64,000 bases of DNA, from contig NZ_AOIS01000047.1 in the NCBI RefSeq assembly GCF_000337495.1, forward strand, positions 1 through 64,000, written 5' to 3'. Position 1 is the first letter of the stretch. Each line of letters opens with the position of its first letter. A program made the translations under genes and the position numbers. Source of the stretch: Haloterrigena salina JCM 13891 (lineage in GTDB: Archaea; Halobacteriota; Halobacteria; Halobacteriales; Natrialbaceae). Below are positions 8,886 through 17,329 of this stretch, one piece after another. The notes under the pieces are model-generated. The model ran no database searches. It had not been told where the DNA came from and saw only the letters and a list, made by a program, of their open reading frames with translations.

Positions 8886-9198
8886 TGTGGGATCGCCGAG
8901 GTCATCGATCCGGTTTTTGCGTACCTGAGGGGTCGATGAATGAAATCTTGACTAATCCTCCGTCAGGAACTCTCGACGGGATTGCATCCGGTCATCTGAC
9001 TCGTGGAGTGACTGTCGTTTTTGATCCGACCTTGGGACCGACTCTCAGATTCGGTCGGTGTTTCGCCAATGGACGACTCGTCCTCCTTCGAAAGCGTTCT
9101 GATCGCGGATTCTGGTTCCTGTTCCGCATCGGCTATCGGTGCTGGTTCACGAACGTTCTGAGCGAAAACGGGTATCGGTCGACGCCGAGAACTGGCAT

Positions 9199-9219
9199 CC
9201 TGCCGACCTCGCCGGCAGG
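9199..9219 (-). terminator. Hairpin downstream of the FkbM methyltransferase gene
   Basis: CCTGCCG and CGGCAGG form a 7-bp perfect stem around a 7-nt loop, 14 nt past the end of the minus-strand gene. No T-run follows, so its role as a terminator is only a guess from position. Confidence 0.3.
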
Positions 9220-9232
9220 CGTCCTCGATCCA

Positions 9233-10012
9233 TCAGACGGCGTGCGCTTTGACGTGAAGATCGAGTCCGCGGTCCATGATCGTCTCGACGGTAAACCCGA
9301 GGTCCCGCAGAGAGTCGAGGAACTCCTCGACGGTGGCACCGTGGTCCTCCACCGACGGGCGCGTCTCCGCCGGCCGGTGCACTTCACAGTACACCAGTCG
9401 ACACTGATCATCGGCCAGCGTCTCTCGCATGCCGTCGACGACGCGCGGCTCGGCTCCTTCGACGTCGATTTTGACGACGTTCGGCTGCGGAAGCTCGTCG
9501 TCCACGAGATCGTCGCCCTTGCGGGCGGGGACCGTGACCGGACCCTCGCCGCCGGTGGCGACGCTGTCGGGTTCCAACGTGAGCGTCTCGTTCGCGTCCC
9601 AGAGCGCGTACTCGTGGACCGCTGCGTCCACGTCGTTCGTCGCGGCGTGTTTCCGAGCACGATCCGCGGCGACCGAGGTCGGCTCGAACGTTTCGACCCG
9701 GTCCGTACACTGGCCGACGAGACACGAGTGAAAGCCGAGATGGCCACCGATGTCCCAGAAGACGTCGTCATCGTCGACGTTCGAGACCATGTCTCGCACC
9801 ATCTCGCGCTCGCCCTCGTCGAAAATCTGCAGGGAGCGGGCTGCATGCCCCTCCGTCGTAAACGTCGCGGTCACACCCTCGATCTCGAACGTCCGTGAGC
9901 CGCGGCCGCGCCAGTACGCCAGCGACGTATATCTCCGGATCGCCCTGACCGACTTCACGAGGAGTCGGTTCAATCCTTCCGTTCGGTATACTTCTGCTGC
10001 ACGGCGAATCAT
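9233..10012 (-). CDS. FkbM-family SAM-dependent methyltransferase
   Basis: A 259-residue protein with a Rossmann SAM-binding start (VFWDIGGHLGFHS, 84-96), an acidic ribose-binding residue (E110 in ETFEP) and the family signature KIDVEGAEPRVVDG at 181-194. FkbM enzymes methylate hydroxyl groups of sugars and natural products, so a role in glycan or lipid decoration is likely. The N-terminal 35 residues are basic and amphipathic, as in other haloarchaeal members near glycosylation loci, although no glycosyltransferase is adjacent here. The start has a TATA-like box (AT-rich, 10028-10038) at leaderless distance. The upstream DNA is unusually AT-rich. Confidence 0.85.
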   Translation of the reverse strand: MIRRAAEVYRTEGLNRLLVKSVRAIRRYTSLAYWRGRGSRTFEIEGVTATFTTEGHAARSLQIFDEGEREMVRDMVSNVDDDDVFWDIGGHLGFHSCLVGQCTDRVETFEPTSVAADRARKHAATNDVDAAVHEYALWDANETLTLEPDSVATGGEGPVTVPARKGDDLVDDELPQPNVVKIDVEGAEPRVVDGMRETLADDQCRLVYCEVHRPAETRPSVEDHGATVEEFLDSLRDLGFTVETIMDRGLDLHVKAHAV

Positions 10013-10364
10013 TTAATGTCACGTATGAAATTATATCGTGATAACTCTTTCCTTGAATAATTATTACCAAAAATAATCATGTATTTCGAAGAGAGTCCTA
10101 TTTAATCCGTTCGACTGGCCCGCTACCGCCCGTACAGTTCGTCTACTCATTGCCACCATCACGCTTCTCAGTCACGGATAATGCAACGACGACACAGCAA
10201 CAGCGCCGACCGAATCCCTTTCATCAACCCACTCTACAGGCGGAGCAGGCCAAGTGCCTCGGGGCTTGACCCCGAGGCGGTTCACGAAGAATCAGTACCG
10301 CAACTGCGTCTACGACAGACAGTCCGTGATTCGATACCGACGGTTCCGTCTCGTCCAGGACGGA
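10013..10364. other. AT-rich intergenic stretch with promoter and a strong hairpin; no gene seen
   Basis: 10013-10110 is clearly AT-rich and contains the FkbM promoter (CGATATAATTT on the minus strand, 10038-10028). The remainder is GC-rich, with a 9-bp perfect hairpin at 10256-10278. The short open frames here lack protein-like composition. Confidence 0.5.
10256..10278. repeat. Perfect 9-bp stem hairpin, possible relic of an IS200/IS605-type element end
   Basis: GCCTCGGGG (10256-10264) and CCCCGAGGC (10270-10278) pair perfectly around the loop CTTGA and are followed by GGTTCACGAAG. The shape, a GC-rich hairpin followed by a TTCAC-like tetra/pentanucleotide, recalls right ends of haloarchaeal IS200/IS605 (tnpB) elements, but no tnpB is present, so this is a tentative comparison from memory. 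Confidence 0.35.
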
Positions 10365-11087
10365 CTACCCGAAGTTCTCGATCAATGCCTCGTCCGAATC
10401 GCCGCCGGCTGCGTCGATCGCGTCCGCGACCGCCGTGACGAAGTCCGCGAAGCCGAAGGCGTACACCTGACCGTCGTCGACGTGCGTCGCGATCGCGTCC
10501 TCGAGTTCACCGCCCGCGCCGTCTTCGTCGATTTCACCGCCTCCCGTTCGGTCCGTCTCCGACTGCCCGCTCTCGTCGACGAGGACGTCCGCGCCCGCGT
10601 CCTCGAGCGCCTCGAGCCGATCCATGTGCGCGGGCGCGTCGGCCCGATAGATGACGACCGCGTCGTGGCCCGACTCGTGGGCCGCCTCGGCGATGGCGAC
10701 CGCGGGGCCGACGCCCGGGCCGCCCGCGACGACGACGACGTCCTCGTCGCCCTCGTAGGTGATCGTCCCGTACGGGCCCTCGACGTGGACGGTCTCGCCG
10801 CCCTCGAGGTCGGCCAGCCACGGCGAGAGATCGCCCTCGGGGTCGATCCCGACCGTGATCTCGAAGGTCTCGCCGACCGACGAGGACGAGAGCGTGTAGT
10901 GGCGCATGACGACCTCGTCGTCGTCGACCGTCTCGTCTCCGTCGACGTCACGGGGCACGGCCCGGAGCAGAACGAACTGGCCGGGGCGGGCGTCGAACTC
11001 CTCGGGCGTCTCGAGTTCGAGCGCGACGGTGTCGGGGCCTACTTCGCGGATCGATTCGACGGTGACTGGCGTCCCCTCGATTGGCAT
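10365..11087 (-). CDS. Ferredoxin-NADP reductase-like FAD-dependent oxidoreductase
   Basis: A 240-residue protein with an N-terminal FAD-binding barrel carrying the signature RHYTLSS (62-68) and a C-terminal NAD(P)-binding domain with GGPGVGP (122-128). This is the two-domain FNR fold without a ferredoxin or B-type haem domain. It would pass electrons between NAD(P)H and a one-electron carrier through FAD. The ATG at 11087 matches the family N-terminus; the frame extends to 11201 but that extension is not conserved in style. A Glu/Gly-rich linker sits at about 176-195. The gene is divergent from korAB, a ferredoxin-using enzyme, which makes a shared ferredoxin economy plausible but unproven. 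Confidence 0.8.
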   Translation of the reverse strand: MPIEGTPVTVESIREVGPDTVALELETPEEFDARPGQFVLLRAVPRDVDGDETVDDDEVVMRHYTLSSSSVGETFEITVGIDPEGDLSPWLADLEGGETVHVEGPYGTITYEGDEDVVVVAGGPGVGPAVAIAEAAHESGHDAVVIYRADAPAHMDRLEALEDAGADVLVDESGQSETDRTGGGEIDEDGAGGELEDAIATHVDDGQVYAFGFADFVTAVADAIDAAGGDSDEALIENFG

Positions 11088-11355
11088 GTCGACCACGTTT
11101 AACGGCCGGTCGAAAAGGCGTTCCGTTCCCCGACGGGCCGTCGGTAGCGGTCCTCGAAAAGCACCGGCTCGATCGGCGTCAGATACTGAGAAACACATCA
11201 TTATAGTTCGGGTACAGCGTCGCTGTCCGTCGATTTCCGGAGTCGGGCTCGTATTCCGATTCTCGTATTAATTCGATACTGAGTAATGAAATCCGTCGCT
11301 TAGCCCCGGTCATAACGGCGACTGTTGCGGAGGTCCGGCTGTGCTTTCAGAAGCC

Positions 11356-11367
11356 TTTTCATTTACT
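11356..11367 (+). promoter_or_regulatory. TATA-like box of the korAB operon
   Basis: TTTTCATTTACT lies about 22-33 nt before the korA ATG at 11389, the expected place for an archaeal TATA box of a leaderless operon. Confidence 0.5.
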
Positions 11368-11388
11368 GGGGGCAAGGGTCGGCATAAC

Positions 11389-13143
11389 ATGGCTGAGGAC
11401 CTCAACTGGGCGGTTGGAGGCGAGGCCGGGGACGGTATCGACTCCACGGGTAAGATCTTCGCTCAGGCACTCGCCCGAGCCGGACGGCACGTATTCACGT
11501 CGAAAGACTTCGCGTCGCGTATCCGCGGCGGCTACACGGCCTACAAGATTCGAACCTCCGTCGAGGAGGTCCAGAGCGTCGTCGATCGCCTGGATATCTT
11601 GGTCGCGCTCACGCAGCGAACGATCGACGAGAATCTCGACGAACTCCACGACGGGAGCGCCATTATTTACGACGGTGAGCGCTCCTGGGAGGCCGAGATC
11701 CCCGACGAGATGACGGCGGTCGACGTCCCGCTGAAGTCGCTGGCCGAGGACGCCGGCGGCGCGATCATGCGCAACATCGTCGCGCTCGGCGCCGCGTGTG
11801 AGATCACCGGCTTCGACGTCGAGTACTTAGACGAAGCCCTCGAGAAGCGCTTCGGCGGCAAGGGCTCCCAGATCGTCGAGAACAACAAGGAGGCCGCGCG
11901 CCTCGGACAGGAGTACGTCGCGGAGAACTACGACCTCGAGCATCTCGGCTACAGCGTCGAGACCACGGACAACGACTACGTCCTGCTCAACGGCAACGAG
12001 GCCATCGGCATGGGTGCGATCGCCGCCGGCTGCCGGTTCTACGCCGGCTACCCGATCACGCCCGCGACCTCGATCATGGAGTACCTGACGGGCCGGATCG
12101 AGGACTACGGCGGCCACGTCGTTCAGGCCGAAGACGAGCTGTCGGCGATCAACATGGCGCTCGGCGGCGCCCGGGCGGGCGCTCGAGCCATGACCGCGAC
12201 GTCCGGCGCCGGGATCGACCTGATGACCGAGACGTTCGGTCTGGTCGCGACCAGCGAGACGCCGCTGGTCATCGCCGACGTCCAGCGGTCGGGTCCCTCG
12301 ACGGGGATGCCGACGAAGCAGGAACAGGGCGACCTCAACATGGCGCTGTACGGCGGCCACGGCGAGGTGCCGCGGTTCGTCATCACGCCGACGTCGATTA
12401 CCGAGTGCTTCTGGAAGACCGTCGAGGCGTTCAACCTCGCCGAGAAGTACCAGACGCCGGTGTTCCTGGTCTCGGACCTGGCGATGTCCGTCACCGAGCA
12501 GACGTTCCCGCCGGAAGCCTTCGACATGGACGACGTCGAGATCGACCGCGGCAAGCTCGTCGACGACGACGAGGTCGACGAGTGGCTCGACGCGCAGGGT
12601 CACTTCCGCGCCCACGCCGTCACCGACGACGGCGTCAGCCCGCGCGCGATCCCCGGCACGGTCGACGGCGCTCACATGTCCACCGGCCTCGAGCACGACG
12701 AGCTCGGTCGCCGAACCGAGGATCAGGACGAACGCGTCCAACAGGTCGACAAGCGCTACCGGAAGGTCGAGACCGCACAGGAAGAAGAGAACTGGGACTA
12801 CCGCGAGTTCGGCGACGAAGACGCCGACAACCTCATCATCTCGTGGGGCTCGAACGAGGGCGCGCTCGTCGAAGCGCTCGACTACCTCAAGGAGGACGGG
12901 ATCGACGTCCGCGTGATCTCGGTGCCCTACATCTTCCCGCGGCCCGACCTCTCGGAGGAGATCGAGGCCGCCGACGACGTGATCGTCGTCGAGTGTAACG
13001 CGACCGGCCAGTTCGCCGACCTGATCGAACACGACGTACTTACCCGCGTCAAGCGCATCAACAAGTACACCGGCGTCCGCTTCAAGGCGGACGAACTCGC
13101 CGAACAGATCACCGAGCAACTCTCCGCGGAGGTGCCTGCATAA
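11389..13143 (+). CDS. korA: 2-oxoacid:ferredoxin oxidoreductase, fused gamma-alpha subunit
   Basis: A 584-residue subunit of the CoA-dependent 2-oxoacid:ferredoxin oxidoreductase that replaces 2-oxoglutarate dehydrogenase in haloarchaea. The N-terminal 190 residues are the gamma domain (GGEAGDGIDSTGKIFAQ), followed by the pyrimidine-binding alpha domain (AIGMGAIAAGCRFYAGYPIT) and the transketolase-like C-terminal domain. There is no delta ferredoxin domain, which is normal for the two-subunit type. The stop codon overlaps the korB start (TAATG), so the two are translationally coupled. The frame opens upstream at 11341, but ATG 11389 is preferred because of the AT box at 11356-11367. Confidence 0.93.
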   Translation: MAEDLNWAVGGEAGDGIDSTGKIFAQALARAGRHVFTSKDFASRIRGGYTAYKIRTSVEEVQSVVDRLDILVALTQRTIDENLDELHDGSAIIYDGERSWEAEIPDEMTAVDVPLKSLAEDAGGAIMRNIVALGAACEITGFDVEYLDEALEKRFGGKGSQIVENNKEAARLGQEYVAENYDLEHLGYSVETTDNDYVLLNGNEAIGMGAIAAGCRFYAGYPITPATSIMEYLTGRIEDYGGHVVQAEDELSAINMALGGARAGARAMTATSGAGIDLMTETFGLVATSETPLVIADVQRSGPSTGMPTKQEQGDLNMALYGGHGEVPRFVITPTSITECFWKTVEAFNLAEKYQTPVFLVSDLAMSVTEQTFPPEAFDMDDVEIDRGKLVDDDEVDEWLDAQGHFRAHAVTDDGVSPRAIPGTVDGAHMSTGLEHDELGRRTEDQDERVQQVDKRYRKVETAQEEENWDYREFGDEDADNLIISWGSNEGALVEALDYLKEDGIDVRVISVPYIFPRPDLSEEIEAADDVIVVECNATGQFADLIEHDVLTRVKRINKYTGVRFKADELAEQITEQLSAEVPA

Positions 13144-14006
13144 TGAGCTCAGACGTACGATTCACCGACTTCAAATCCGACAAGCAGCCGACCTGGTGTC
13201 CCGGATGCGGCGACTTCGGGACGATGAACGGCATGATGAAAGCCCTCGCCGAAACCGGCAACGACCCCGACAACACGTTCGTGGTCGCCGGGATCGGCTG
13301 TTCCGGCAAGATCGGGACGTACATGCACAGCTACGCCCTCCACGGGGTCCACGGCCGTGCGCTCCCGGTCGGGACCGGCGTCAAGATGGCCCGCCCGGAC
13401 ATCGAAGTGATGGTCGCCGGCGGGGACGGTGACGGCTACTCGATCGGTGCCGGCCACTTCGTCCACGCCGTCCGCCGGAACGTCGACATGTCCTACGTCG
13501 TCATGGACAACCGCATCTACGGCCTGACGAAGGGGCAAGCCTCGCCGACCTCGCGGTCCGACTTCGAGACGTCGACGACCCCCGAAGGCCCCAAGCAGCC
13601 GCCAGTCAATCCGCTGGCGCTGGCGCTGGCCTCCGGGGCGTCCTTCATCGCCCAGTCGTTCGCCTCCGACGCCCTGCGCCACCAGGAGATCATCCAGGAA
13701 GCGATCGAACACGACGGCTTTGGCTTCGTCAACGTCTTCAGCCCCTGCGTCACGTTCAACGACGTCGACACCTACGACTACTTCCGCGACAACCTCGTCG
13801 ATCTCCAGGACGAAGGTCACGACCCCAACGACTACGAGGCCGCCAAGGAAGTCATCCTCGACAGCGACAAGGAGTATCAGGGCGTCATGTACCAGGACGA
13901 GAACTCCGTCCCGTACCACGAGAAACACGGCGTCACCGAGGACATGTCCGAGATCCCCGACGGTGCGCCCGACGACGCGATGGACCTCGTCCGCGAGTTC
14001 TACTAA
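13143..14006 (+). CDS. korB: 2-oxoacid:ferredoxin oxidoreductase, beta (ThDP-binding) subunit
   Basis: A 287-residue beta subunit that binds thiamine diphosphate and one iron-sulfur cluster. C19 and C22 (WCPGCGDFG), the Cys in GIGCSGK and C206 in FSPCVTFN are the candidate 4Fe-4S ligands, and GGDGDGYSIG at 93-102 with the following MDNRIYGLTKGQ is the Mg-ThDP motif. It begins inside the korA stop codon. Together they oxidise a 2-oxoacid, most likely 2-oxoglutarate (or pyruvate), to the acyl-CoA with reduction of ferredoxin; the substrate cannot be told apart by eye. The C-terminal tail is acidic. Confidence 0.93.
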   Translation: MSSDVRFTDFKSDKQPTWCPGCGDFGTMNGMMKALAETGNDPDNTFVVAGIGCSGKIGTYMHSYALHGVHGRALPVGTGVKMARPDIEVMVAGGDGDGYSIGAGHFVHAVRRNVDMSYVVMDNRIYGLTKGQASPTSRSDFETSTTPEGPKQPPVNPLALALASGASFIAQSFASDALRHQEIIQEAIEHDGFGFVNVFSPCVTFNDVDTYDYFRDNLVDLQDEGHDPNDYEAAKEVILDSDKEYQGVMYQDENSVPYHEKHGVTEDMSEIPDGAPDDAMDLVREFY

Positions 14007-14023
14007 CGGCCAACGAACTGCCG

Positions 14024-14035
14024 CCCCTTTTTCGC
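14024..14035 (+). terminator. Oligo-T terminator candidate after korAB
   Basis: A CCCCTTTTTCGC tract lies about 20 nt past the korB stop. Archaeal termination usually needs only a T-rich tract, so this is a plausible end of the operon before the convergent lipoprotein gene. Confidence 0.35.
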
Positions 14036-14156
14036 GCGCTATCGGAGTAGCGACGGCGCCGTGGTGAAAGGTGACAAGTACGGAACGAGCGGTGAAAAGG
14101 ACCGATCTCCCGTCGGACTCGACGAACTCGAGCCCGAACACCGAGCTGGCGCTCGA

Positions 14157-14816
14157 TCAGACGGGGTGTTCGACGGACTCCATCAGCTCCTCGATGGTCG
14201 CCGACTCCGCGGCGAGCGCGGCGGGATAGCTGCCAACCAGCACCAGTCGGTCGCCCTCGTGTGCGAACGACGTCACCGCGACGTCGACGTCGATTTCGGC
14301 GCCCTCGAACGTCGTCGTCCCCTCGAACACGTCGACCGACCGTCCGTCGCCGAGGATCTCGAGGCCGAACGACTCCCGGTGCGTGAGGTTCTCGATCGAG
14401 GCGCCGCCGCGCTCGAACTTGCCGCGGTACTTCGAGAGCAGTTCCTCGTTGCTCAACTCCCCGATCGGATTGAACGAACGGCCCGCGACCGAGACGTCGG
14501 GGATCGAAATCGCGGCGAACGCACAGCCCTCGCCCTCGACGCCGCGGTACTCGATCTCCTTCGTGTACGTCGAGGCCCAGACCGTCGCTTCGACGTCGCG
14601 CTCGACGCCGGCGTCGACGCTCTCCTCGATGGTCTCCTGTTCGACCGCGTTCTCCTCGTAGTCGGCCGCCTCGAGCGCGTCGTCGGTCGGTGCCGCGCGT
14701 TCGGCCGCGACCTCGAGTGGGCCGTTTCCGAGCGCGAAATCGAGACAGCCGGCCGCGAGCGCGAGCGCGCCGGTCGCGCCGGACGCGAGAACCGTTCGGC
14801 GAAACGTAGTCATCAT
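14157..14816 (-). CDS. Secreted lipoprotein, DUF6517-like
   Basis: A 219-residue protein with a Tat/lipoprotein leader (FRRTVLASGATG then the lipobox LAAGC near residue 24), so it is anchored outside the membrane. The mature part is acidic and globular (for example IPDVSVAGRSFNPIGELSNEELLSKY), with no catalytic motif that I recognise; it resembles haloarchaeal DUF6517 proteins of unknown function. Two ATGs stand in tandem (14816, 14813); the TATA-like box GAATATACC near 14838-14846 on the minus strand supports a start here rather than at 14834. It converges with korB and is divergent from the aminotransferase. Confidence 0.7.
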   Translation of the reverse strand: MMTTFRRTVLASGATGALALAAGCLDFALGNGPLEVAAERAAPTDDALEAADYEENAVEQETIEESVDAGVERDVEATVWASTYTKEIEYRGVEGEGCAFAAISIPDVSVAGRSFNPIGELSNEELLSKYRGKFERGGASIENLTHRESFGLEILGDGRSVDVFEGTTTFEGAEIDVDVAVTSFAHEGDRLVLVGSYPAALAAESATIEELMESVEHPV

Positions 14817-14961
14817 CCTGACCTTCGTCAGCAACGGTATATTCCTTGTGGCAGGCCGGCTCGGCTGTCAGCGCGGCGAAATTAGTGGAACCGGCGGTAC
14901 GCTGCTCGGTGGGACGGCAAACACAGCAAGCGTTATCGGGGTCGCCCTCACCGGTTTAGGC

Positions 14962-16083
14962 ATGACCGAGTTCGCCAATCGGGTCGAGCAGGTGTCGATC
15001 AGCGGGATCCGCGAAGTGTTCGAAGCCGCCAGCGAGGACGCGATCAACCTCGGGCTGGGACAGCCGGACTTCCCGACGCCCGCCCACGCTCGCCGCGGGG
15101 CGATCGAAGCGATCGAGTCGGGCCACACGGACGCCTACACCTCGAACAAGGGCACGCGCAGCCTCCGGGAGGCGATCTCGGCGAAGTACGACCGAGACTA
15201 CGACCTCGAGATCGATCCCGAGGACGTCATCGCGACCTCGGGCGGCAGCGAGGCGCTGCACCTCGTCCTGCAGGCCCACGTCGATCCGGGCGAGGAGGTC
15301 ATCTTCCCGGATCCCGGCTTCGTCTCCTACGACGCCCTGACCGAGATCGCCGACGGGACGGCCAAGCCGGTGCCGCTGCGCGAGGATCTCACCCTCGATC
15401 CCGCGACGGTCGAGGAGGCCATCACCGACGACACCGCCGTCTTCGTCGTCAACAGCCCCGCGAACCCGACCGGCGCGGTCCAGAGCGAAGCGGACATGCG
15501 AGAGTTCGCCCGTATCGCCGACGAACACGACGTGCTCTGTCTCTCCGACGAGGTCTACGAACATATCGTCTTCGAGGGCGCACACCACTCGCCGATGGAG
15601 TTCGCCGAGACCGACAACGTGGTCGTCGTCAGCGCCTGTTCCAAGACCTACTCGATGACCGGCTGGCGGTTGGGCTGGGTCGCCGCCTCTAACCGCCGAA
15701 TCGAGCGGATGCTGCGCGTCCACCAGTACGGCCAGGCCTGCGCCTCCGCGCCCGCCCAGTACGCCGCCGAGGCGGCGCTTACGGGCCCACAGGAGCCGGT
15801 CGAGGAGATGGTCGAGACGTTCGAACGGCGACGCGACCTCGTCGTCGACGGCCTCGAGGACGCCGGCCTCGAGGTGCCGACGCCCGAGGGGGCCTTCTAC
15901 GCGATGCCGAAGGTGCCCGAGGGCTGGTGTGACGAAGTGCTGGACCGCGGCGTGGTCGTGGTGCCGGGCGACGCCTTCGGCGAGCACGGTGAGGGGTACG
16001 CCCGACTCTCGTACGCGACGGGCACCGAGGATCTGAAGGAGGCCCTCGAGATCATCGACGACGCGACGCGAGCGGTTCGATAG
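14962..16083 (+). CDS. Class I/II pyridoxal-phosphate aminotransferase (aspartate-type)
   Basis: A 373-residue fold-type I aminotransferase. The PLP lysine is K228 in SACSKTYSMTGWRLGW, the SGGSEALH segment (93-100) binds the phosphate, NSPANPTG (164-171) carries the substrate-contacting Asn, and an Arg near the C-terminus (YARLSYATG) would bind the alpha-carboxylate. The opening INLGLGQPDFPTP is characteristic of the aspartate/aromatic subgroup. The exact substrate is not determinable. The frame is open upstream to 14848 but ATG 14962 matches the family start. The stop codon is TAG, which shows that amber is used as a normal terminator in this genome. Confidence 0.9.
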   Translation: MTEFANRVEQVSISGIREVFEAASEDAINLGLGQPDFPTPAHARRGAIEAIESGHTDAYTSNKGTRSLREAISAKYDRDYDLEIDPEDVIATSGGSEALHLVLQAHVDPGEEVIFPDPGFVSYDALTEIADGTAKPVPLREDLTLDPATVEEAITDDTAVFVVNSPANPTGAVQSEADMREFARIADEHDVLCLSDEVYEHIVFEGAHHSPMEFAETDNVVVVSACSKTYSMTGWRLGWVAASNRRIERMLRVHQYGQACASAPAQYAAEAALTGPQEPVEEMVETFERRRDLVVDGLEDAGLEVPTPEGAFYAMPKVPEGWCDEVLDRGVVVVPGDAFGEHGEGYARLSYATGTEDLKEALEIIDDATRAVR

Positions 16084-16119
16084 GATCCGAGAACGGGGTC
16101 GGTGCCGGCGATCGGCCGG

Positions 16120-16521
16120 TCACTTCGACGATCGACCGACGACTCGAGGCGCCTCCTCGGGGTCTCGGAGGCACTCCGCGGGGAGTTCGTCCCGCCGGCC
16201 GTCCAAGAGTTCGATGACCGGTCTGATCTCGTCGAATCGGCGGCCCCGTGTCACGCGATGCTCGTCCCGATCCCACTCGACGTACCCGTAGTCGTCCAGT
16301 TTCGGGAGGTGAATGTGGTGGGCGCGAAGGAGCGCTTCGTCGGCGTCCGGTACCGCTCGGGAACTCGAGAGGTGCCTGCGAAGCAGCCCGTCGTTCGACT
16401 CGGCGATCTCCCACGAGGTGCCGGCGGGCTGTGAGACCCGCTGTGACGCGTGATCCAGCAGGTCGATCAGCAGCTCCCGCCGATAGCCGTCCGCGAGCGC
16501 GTCGAACATGCGGTCGGTCAT
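16120..16521 (-). CDS. DUF7344-type winged-helix transcription regulator
   Basis: A 133-residue HTH protein with the pattern shared by several proteins of this window: an N-terminal helix (MFDALADGYRRELLIDLLDH), a recognition region, the IHLPKLDDYGYVEWD strand-turn and a C-terminal helix. Haloarchaeal DUF7344/ArsR-like regulators have this organisation, but the target and effector are unknown. ATG 16521 is chosen; a second upstream ATG at 16551 would add ten basic residues. The gene converges on the aminotransferase, ending 36 nt from its stop. Confidence 0.65.
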   Translation of the reverse strand: MTDRMFDALADGYRRELLIDLLDHASQRVSQPAGTSWEIAESNDGLLRRHLSSSRAVPDADEALLRAHHIHLPKLDDYGYVEWDRDEHRVTRGRRFDEIRPVIELLDGRRDELPAECLRDPEEAPRVVGRSSK

Positions 16522-16631
16522 TCGGTGTTTCACCCTGCAATTCCGTAACACGCCTAATGCCGTTAAACGGGCGACATTTTCATCGCCGACCGTTGTTTTG
16601 AGTAACCGAGTGACAAAACGACGTCTCGTTC

Positions 16632-17195
16632 CTACTGCGCGAACTCCTCGAGGATCGTCTCACAGAAGGCCTCGAGATCGTCCGGGTTCCGACTCGTGAT
16701 CAGGCCGTCGTCGACGACGACCGCCTCGTCGGCCCACTCGCCGCCGGCGTTGCGGACGTCGGTCTGGAGGCTGTGGTAGGACGTTAGTTGCTTGCCGTCG
16801 ACGACGTCCGCCTCGACGAGCGTCCACGGGCCGTGACAGATGACGGCCGTCGGATTGCCGGCCTCGACGTGCTGGCGGAGCAGGTCGACGCCCTCGTCGT
16901 GGGTCCTGAGGGTGTCCGCGCCGACGGTGCCCCCGGGGACGATCACCGCGTCGTAGTCGTCCGCGGAGACCTCGTCGAAGGACTTCTCGATCTCGTAGCG
17001 CTCGCTCTCCTCCAAGTCGTTGTTCACCGTCTGCCCCTCGCCGGTCTCGCTGCCGACCACGTCGACCGTCGCGCCGGCATCGGTGACGAGGTCCTTCGGT
17101 TCGACGAACTCCACCTCCTCGGTGCCCTCCTGTGCGAGGAACACCGCGACCGACACGCCCTCGAGTTCGCTGCCGTCGACGTCGATATCTACCAT
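16632..17195 (-). CDS. DJ-1/PfpI family protein (class I glutamine amidotransferase-like)
   Basis: A 187-residue DJ-1/PfpI protein with the nucleophile elbow AVICHGPW (C120, H121) and an N-terminal Glu in QEGTEEVEF (about E26), the Glu/Cys/His arrangement of PfpI-type proteases and deglycase/chaperone proteins. The domain spans the whole chain with the VPGGTVGADTL loop intact. The family includes intracellular proteases and methylglyoxal-detoxifying enzymes, and sequence alone does not separate them. It starts at ATG 17195 and is divergent from the MDR reductase at 17330. Confidence 0.85.
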   Translation of the reverse strand: MVDIDVDGSELEGVSVAVFLAQEGTEEVEFVEPKDLVTDAGATVDVVGSETGEGQTVNNDLEESERYEIEKSFDEVSADDYDAVIVPGGTVGADTLRTHDEGVDLLRQHVEAGNPTAVICHGPWTLVEADVVDGKQLTSYHSLQTDVRNAGGEWADEAVVVDDGLITSRNPDDLEAFCETILEEFAQ

Positions 17196-17295
17196 GTGTT
17201 CGATCAGGGGCGGCGATCGGACAAGCGTTTGACTTGCTGATGCAGCCGCGACGATTCGAGCACTCGTCGACCGCGCGAGCCGCCGGGAACTGTAG

Positions 17296-17304
17296 CCTTA
17301 TACG
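17296..17304 (+). promoter_or_regulatory. TATA-like box of the MDR reductase gene
   Basis: GCCTTATAC lies about 26-34 nt before ATG 17330, the only AT-rich element in the spacer on this strand. Confidence 0.5.
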
Positions 17305-17329
17305 CCTCTGCGGGCATGATACCAACGAG

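Larger units (their letters stand above)
8793..9232. other. Intergenic stretch with a tandem repeat; no intact gene seen
   Basis: 440 nt between the epimerase and the convergent FkbM gene. It holds the 22-bp tandem repeat (8831-8885) and a hairpin at 9199-9219. On the minus strand, about 9170 down to 8966, there is an open frame with acidic halophile-like composition (for example DAEQEPESAIR and KEDESSIGETPTESE) but no start codon and no recognisable family; it may be a gene remnant. Confidence 0.4.

Noticed and set aside
8966..9170. Minus-strand acidic open frame in the intergenic region after the epimerase
   Set aside because: Composition is halophilic but there is no start codon and no family; kept only as a note.
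13149..14141. Long open frame opposite korB, and similar long frames opposite phoD (20238-21890), the YchF gene and the antiporter
   Set aside because: These are mirror frames of GC-rich codons; they lack halophilic protein features and lie entirely under well-supported genes.
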